Below, piece by piece: positions 60,065-64,000 of a DNA stretch of 64,000 nucleotides (positions are counted from its first letter, which is position 1; each line of letters starts with the position of its first letter). The notes below the pieces were generated by a model that saw nothing but the letters and a program-made list of their open reading frames with translations, was not told the origin of the DNA and searched no databases. The DNA comes from JAEUHO01 sp046350655 (GTDB lineage Bacteria; Planctomycetota; PLA2; JAEUHO01). A program made the position numbers and the translations under genes. Location of the stretch: positions 1-64,000 of the forward strand of contig JAXMAB010000005.1 of the NCBI GenBank assembly GCA_046350655.1. Direction: 5' to 3'.

Positions 60065-61570
60065 TCAGCGCGCGTCGGGGACGACGAGGCCCGGGAGCAT
60101 CTCGCCCGTGGCGGCGAGGTTGAGGTGGAGCTCGAAGCACGTGCGCAGGTCGTGGCGGAGGTGGCCGGGCCGGCAGCGCTCGAGGTAGCGCAGCAGGTAG
60201 TCGCGGTAGGCCGGGTGCGCGCACCGCGTGACGATGGTCGCCGCGCGCTCCGCGGGCGCGAGGCCGCGGAGGTCGGCGAGCCCGTGCTCGGTCACGATCA
60301 CGCGGGTCGAGTGCTCGTTGTGGTCGACGTGGCTGCACATGGGCACCACGGTCGAGATGCGGCCGCCCTTCGCGGTGGACGGGGCGACGAAGATCGGGAC
60401 CGCGGCGTTGCGCGCGAAGTCGCCGCTGCCGCCGATGCCGTTCACGACGTGGGTGCCGCCGACGTGCGTCGAGTTCACGTGCCCGTAGAGGTCCACCTCG
60501 AGGGCGGCGTTGAGCGAGATGAGGCCGAGCCGGCGGATCACCTCGGGGTGGTTCGACACCTCCTGCGGGCGCATCACGATCCGCGGCGCGTACCGCTCGA
60601 GCCCGTCGGCGACGCGGCGCTGCGCGGCGTCGGTCAGCGTGAGCGCCGTGGTGCTCGCGCCGACGATCTTCCCCTCGTCGAGGAGGTCGAGGACGGCGTC
60701 CTGCAGCACCTCGGAGTACATGAAGAACGGCGGCACGTCGGCGTGGCCGCCGAGCCCCCGCAGGACCGCGTTCGCGACGTTCCCGACGCCGGCCTGCACC
60801 GGCAGGAACTCCTTCGGGATGCGGCCCGCGCGCATCTCGCCGAGGAGGAACCGCACGACGTGGTCCGCGATGCGCTCGCTCACCGCGTCCGGCGCGTCGA
60901 ACGCGGCGACGCCGTCGGGCTCGTCGGTCTCGACCACGCCGACGACGCGGCGCGGGTCCACCGCGGCATAGGGCCAGCCGATGCGCGTCAGCGGCGCCTC
61001 GATCGGGATCGGGTGGCGGTGGTGCGGCGGCGGCAGGACGACGACGTCGTGCAGCTCGCGCAGCCGCGGCGCGTGCCGGCGGTTGATCTCCAGCACCACG
61101 CGCTGCGCGCACGCGAGCCAGGTCGGCGACGCGCCGATGCTGGTCGTGAGGTACACGCGGCCGTCCGGCGTCACCTCCGTCGCCTCGACGACGGCGACGT
61201 CGAGGGGCCCGAACTCGCCCGCCGCGACCATCTGCGGCACCGACGAGAGGTGCATGTCCACGAACGCGACCCGCCCGGCGTTCACCTGCGCCCGGAGCGC
61301 GGGGCTGCTCTGGTACGGCGCGCGCCACGCCACCGCCTCGGCCTCGGCCAGCGTCTCGTCGAGCGCGCGGCCCGTGGAGGCGCCCGCGAGCACGCGGATG
61401 CGGTACGGCTCGCCGCGGGCGTGCGCCGCGCGGGCGCGCGCGGCGAGCGCGCGCGGGACCGCCTTCGCCGAACCGGCGGGCGTGAACCCGCTGAAGCCGA
61501 CCAGGGCGCCGTCGGGGATCAGGGCCGCCGCCTCGTCGGCGGTCAACGTCGGGAACGGGGCGTGGGCCAT
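60065..61570 (-). CDS. Acetyl-CoA hydrolase/transferase (succinyl-CoA:acetate CoA-transferase type)
   Basis: 501 residues, the size of AarC, yeast Ach1 and Cat1. Family features: PDGALVGFSGFTPAGSAKAV at the N-terminus, SSVPQMVAAGEFGPLDVAVVEATEV, SEVLQDAVLDLLDEG (the Glu forms the CoA thioester), STHVGGTHVVNGIGGSGDFARNA and PMCSHVDHNEHSTRVIVTEHGLADLRG. Moves CoA between acyl groups, as in acetate handling or a variant TCA cycle. Cytoplasmic. Single gene; a neighbour that would reveal the substrate is absent. Confidence 0.9.
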   Translation of the reverse strand: MAHAPFPTLTADEAAALIPDGALVGFSGFTPAGSAKAVPRALAARARAAHARGEPYRIRVLAGASTGRALDETLAEAEAVAWRAPYQSSPALRAQVNAGRVAFVDMHLSSVPQMVAAGEFGPLDVAVVEATEVTPDGRVYLTTSIGASPTWLACAQRVVLEINRRHAPRLRELHDVVVLPPPHHRHPIPIEAPLTRIGWPYAAVDPRRVVGVVETDEPDGVAAFDAPDAVSERIADHVVRFLLGEMRAGRIPKEFLPVQAGVGNVANAVLRGLGGHADVPPFFMYSEVLQDAVLDLLDEGKIVGASTTALTLTDAAQRRVADGLERYAPRIVMRPQEVSNHPEVIRRLGLISLNAALEVDLYGHVNSTHVGGTHVVNGIGGSGDFARNAAVPIFVAPSTAKGGRISTVVPMCSHVDHNEHSTRVIVTEHGLADLRGLAPAERAATIVTRCAHPAYRDYLLRYLERCRPGHLRHDLRTCFELHLNLAATGEMLPGLVVPDAR

Positions 61571-62259
61571 CCGCGGATGCTACGGACCGCGGGGCGCAGG
61601 TCCCGCGCCGGCCGCACCGGCCGCGGCCACGGACGCGGGCTCCCCCGCGACGTCCGCGGGCGCCGGCGCCCCGCCCTCCGCCGCGGGCCCGCCCCCGCGG
61701 TCGCCGCCGCGGCGGCGGCCGACGCCCCCGCGGCCGGGTCCGCGCCGGCCGCCGGGCCTCGCGTCCCGGAACCCCGAGCGCGTCCTGCTCGCCTCGGGCC
61801 ACCGGCGTCCCGTCGGCGACCGGCGTCCCGCCGGCGCCCGCGGGGCCGGCCGGCCGCCCGGTCGGCGCGGCGTCGCCGCCCGGTCCGACCGCGAACCGCC
61901 CCGTGGGACACCGTCGATGCATCGCGTCGCTCCTACCCCTAGGACGGAATCGCCCGGTGGCCGACGCCAACGATCGGACGCCGGCGCCGCGCCGCGCCCG
62001 ATCTGAACGCCGTCTTCACGACCGGAACGGTCCGGGCGGTCCTCCCGTCCCCCCGGGAGCCATGGCAAACCAAGAACCTGTCCCCGTAGCCTCCGTGCTG
62101 CGCCCGTCGATCCTCTCGCGGCGGCGGGCTTGCTCGCCTCGCGTCGGTCTCGCCGGGCTCGCGACGGGCCCTCCTGGGATCGGCTCCAACTCCAGCCGGG
62201 GCGCTCCCGGCGTCGATGGTCTACGAGGCGCCGCCCCCGCGCCGACGCAGGAACCCGTC
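61571..62259. other. 689-bp region without a supported gene
   Basis: Contains one complementary copy of the dispersed repeat (61753-61763). Open frames are glycine/arginine-rich. The frame upstream of the receiver gene from about 62062 is open, but its first 60 codons look non-coding and the ribosome site AGGA precedes the ATG at 62260. Confidence 0.5.
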
Positions 62260-62631
62260 ATGGCCCGCATCCTCGTCCTCGACGACGACGACGACGTCCG
62301 TCCCGTGCTCGTCGAGCTGCTCACGAGGAAGGGGCACGTCGTCGTCGAGGCGCGCGACGGGCTCGTGGACCTCCGGGCCGTCGGCCCGGTCGACCTCGCC
62401 ATCACGGACGTGTTCATGCCGGGCGCGGACGGGCTCGAGTTCCTGATGCGCGCCGGGCGCGAGGCGCCGCGGATGCCGGTCCTGATGCTGACCGGCGACC
62501 CCTTCTTCCGCGGCATGGACGTGCTGACGGTCGGGCGCCAGCTGGGCGCCAAGGCGGTCCTCATGAAGCCGGTGGACGTGGCGGCGCTGCTGTGCGCGGT
62601 GGACGCGGCGCTCGCCGGGTCGGGCGCGTGA
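62260..62631 (+). CDS. Single-domain response regulator (CheY-like)
   Basis: 123 residues. Acidic pocket in ILVLDDDDDVRPVLVELL, phospho-acceptor Asp in LAITDVFMPGADGLEF, switch Thr in VLMLTGDPFF and Lys in AVLMKPVDV. Receiver only, no output domain, so it acts by protein contact. A hybrid kinase is at 29.4 kb and could be a partner, though not linked. AGGA eight bases upstream of the ATG supports this start. Confidence 0.9.
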   Translation: MARILVLDDDDDVRPVLVELLTRKGHVVVEARDGLVDLRAVGPVDLAITDVFMPGADGLEFLMRAGREAPRMPVLMLTGDPFFRGMDVLTVGRQLGAKAVLMKPVDVAALLCAVDAALAGSGA

Positions 62632-62683
62632 CGCGCGGGGCGGGATGCGGCCGGTCGGCCGCTGCGTTGGGAAGGAACCCCCC

Positions 62684-62983
62684 GTGACGGAGGCCTGCGT
62701 GCCGGACGACGAGCTCCACTTCCCCCTCGACACCGACGAGCTGATCGCGCTCGCCGGCGGCCTCGACCTCGCGACGCGGCTGCGCGAGCGCGTCGACGGG
62801 TGGCGCCGCGAGACGGGCTCGACGGCGCGCACCCACCCGCGCCTCGAGGGGACGACCTTCGTGGTCCCGGTGGACTGCCTCGACGTCGCGGCGGCGTGCC
62901 TCGCCGCGGACGAGGACCACGCGACGTACGCCGGCCTCGTCGGCCGGCTGCGCGCGGGCGCGGCGGCGCGCGGCGGCCGGTGA
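62684..62983 (+). CDS. Hypothetical protein, 99 residues
   Basis: Read from the GTG at 62684 with AAGGA before it. Acidic, with helices (TDELIALAGGLDLATRLRER), a central strand (GTTFVVPVDCLDVAAACL) and a basic end. Close behind the receiver gene (52 bp) in the same direction, so it could share its transcript. No family recognised. Confidence 0.5.
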   Translation: MTEACVPDDELHFPLDTDELIALAGGLDLATRLRERVDGWRRETGSTARTHPRLEGTTFVVPVDCLDVAAACLAADEDHATYAGLVGRLRAGAAARGGR

Positions 62984-63094
62984 GCGGGCCACGGGACGAC
63001 GGACGCCCCGGCGCCGGACCGCGAGGCCCGGTGGCCGGCCGGTCCCCGGCGTAGACTCGGCGGGCGCGCCCCGACGGCGCGGCGGAGACGGCCC

Positions 63095-64000
63095 ATGCGC
63101 GCGACCACGTCGTTCGTGACCCGGATCGGGGCCTGCCTCGTGGCGGCGCTCGCCGCGCTCGCGGGGGCCGGCGGGCCGGCGCGCGCGGACGGCGCCGACG
63201 TCGAGGAGGCGAAGCGCCTGCGGGACGCGTCGGCGGAGGACTGGAACGCGCAGCGGTACGCGGACGCGGCCGCGAAGCTCCGCCGCGCGCTCGCGATCTA
63301 CGCGGCCGCGCCGGACCGGTTCCGCGACGACCTCGCCGTGACGCGGCGGGCCCTCGTGTGGAACCTCGTCAAGTCGGGCGACCTGGAGGCGGCGTTCGCG
63401 CCGTTCGACGCGTTGCTCGTCGCGGGCCGGTCGGAGCCGACCGTGCGGCGCGAGCTGTTCACCGCGTACGGCGCGCTCTGGGAGGCCGCGCGCGACGCGG
63501 GGTCGCTCGAGGGCGCCCACCAGGTGCTCGACCGCGTGCGCCTGCGGGCGTCGGCCGAACGCGACGCCGGCGTCGCGTCGCAGGTCCTGCACGACCTCGC
63601 GAGCATCGCGCGCGACCGCGGCGCGCCGGACGAGGCGCTGCGCCTCCTCGAGCAGGCGGTGACCGAGCGGCGGGACGCGAAGGCCTCCACCGAGCTCGCG
63701 TGGAGCCTCAACAACCTCGCCAACCTCCACCTGGCGGAGGGGCGCCTCGACGCGGCCCTCGCCCCGCTCCTCGAGGCGCAGCGCCTCGTGCTCGAGCAGG
63801 GCGCGATCTCGCCCCAGGCGGCGGTGGGCGTGAACACGCGGACCGTCCTCGACCGGCTCGCGGGCGGCGAGACGCCGACCGCGGCGCGGCGCGCGTGGGT
63901 GTGGGACATGGCGGAGGTCGCCGCCGCGAGCGAGGTCGCGACGGTCCACCGGCCCGAGGTGCTGCTGCGGGCGGCGCTGCGCCTCGACGCGAAGGCGGGC
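63095..64000 (+). CDS. Exported TPR-repeat protein, 3' end beyond the window
   Basis: The frame is open from the ATG at 63095 to the end of the window (302 codons). Signal peptide IGACLVAALAALAGAGGPARA, then tetratricopeptide helices: DWNAQRYADAAAKLRRALAI, LVWNLVKSGDLEAAFAPFDA, LLEQAVTERRD, LAWSLNNLANLHLAEGRLDA. Planctomycete TPR proteins of this kind often carry a peptidase or CHAT domain further on, so the full function is not visible. A dispersed repeat copy precedes it at 63020-63032. Confidence 0.8.
   Translation, partial: MRATTSFVTRIGACLVAALAALAGAGGPARADGADVEEAKRLRDASAEDWNAQRYADAAAKLRRALAIYAAAPDRFRDDLAVTRRALVWNLVKSGDLEAAFAPFDALLVAGRSEPTVRRELFTAYGALWEAARDAGSLEGAHQVLDRVRLRASAERDAGVASQVLHDLASIARDRGAPDEALRLLEQAVTERRDAKASTELAWSLNNLANLHLAEGRLDAALAPLLEAQRLVLEQGAISPQAAVGVNTRTVLDRLAGGETPTAARRAWVWDMAEVAAASEVATVHRPEVLLRAALRLDAKAG

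Noticed and set aside
61571..62059. Glycine/arginine-rich open frames on both strands
   Set aside because: No ribosome site, no domain, and composition equal to non-coding GC-rich DNA here.

Overview
The window is very GC-rich (roughly 70% by eye) and reads as chromosome of a member of the Planctomycetota. The best evidence is the cassette at 53.3-58.5 kb, where a DUF1549/DUF1553 protein, a Tat-exported DUF1501 protein and a large PPC-type exported protein follow one another with a GTGA overlap. Three sulfatase-superfamily enzymes, a HEAT-repeat/VWA-like protein, an FG-GAP lipoprotein and a two-heme c-type cytochrome point the same way. No intact rRNA or tRNA gene, no CRISPR array and no replication origin was seen.

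Layout. 0-7.5 kb is an accessory island: an excisionase-like helix-turn-helix gene, three unrecognised or winged-helix phage/plasmid-like genes, two displaced 3' ends of a tRNA-Asp gene (att remnants), an HNH/LPO_1073-type protein that may be a defence effector, a small cysteine-rich gene pair split by an amber codon, a deletion-derived IS21-family element and the C-terminal stub of a tyrosine recombinase. 7.5-14 kb holds a cupin, an arylsulfatase, three tandem copies of a MITE-like repeat and small genes including a hemerythrin. 14-24 kb holds a DUF1254 pair, a second sulfatase, small membrane proteins, the HEAT/VWA protein, a ferredoxin and an AlkD-like protein. 24-29 kb is a nitric-oxide detoxification locus: norR is divergent from a di-iron protein gene and a quinol-dependent NO reductase, with a GG-N10-GC sigma-54 promoter and inverted-repeat operators between them. 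29-37 kb is housekeeping and signalling (hybrid histidine kinase, MoaD/ThiS-like protein, Asp-box propeller, two DinB proteins, AraC regulator, EF-P paralogue, broken DUF1579 gene). 37-48 kb is envelope and export (FG-GAP lipoprotein, third sulfatase-like protein, cytochrome, RND efflux pump). 48-64 kb holds a [2Fe-2S] nucleotide cyclase, a frameshifted ada, an RRM protein followed by three 35-bp-spaced hairpins, the planctomycete export cassette, an ATP-grasp enzyme, an acetyl-CoA hydrolase/CoA-transferase, a receiver protein and the start of a TPR gene.

The most unusual signal is a short dispersed repeat with the core GCGAGGCCCGG (or its complement). I find it about 18 times across the window, 13 of them exact, and every exact copy lies between genes. 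Two copies 11 kb apart share a 56-bp extended form. Several genes (1.5, 5.7, 12.7, 36.4 and 49.8 kb) carry a single frame break in otherwise well-kept sequence. These may be young pseudogenes or base-calling errors, and each is described where it occurs.
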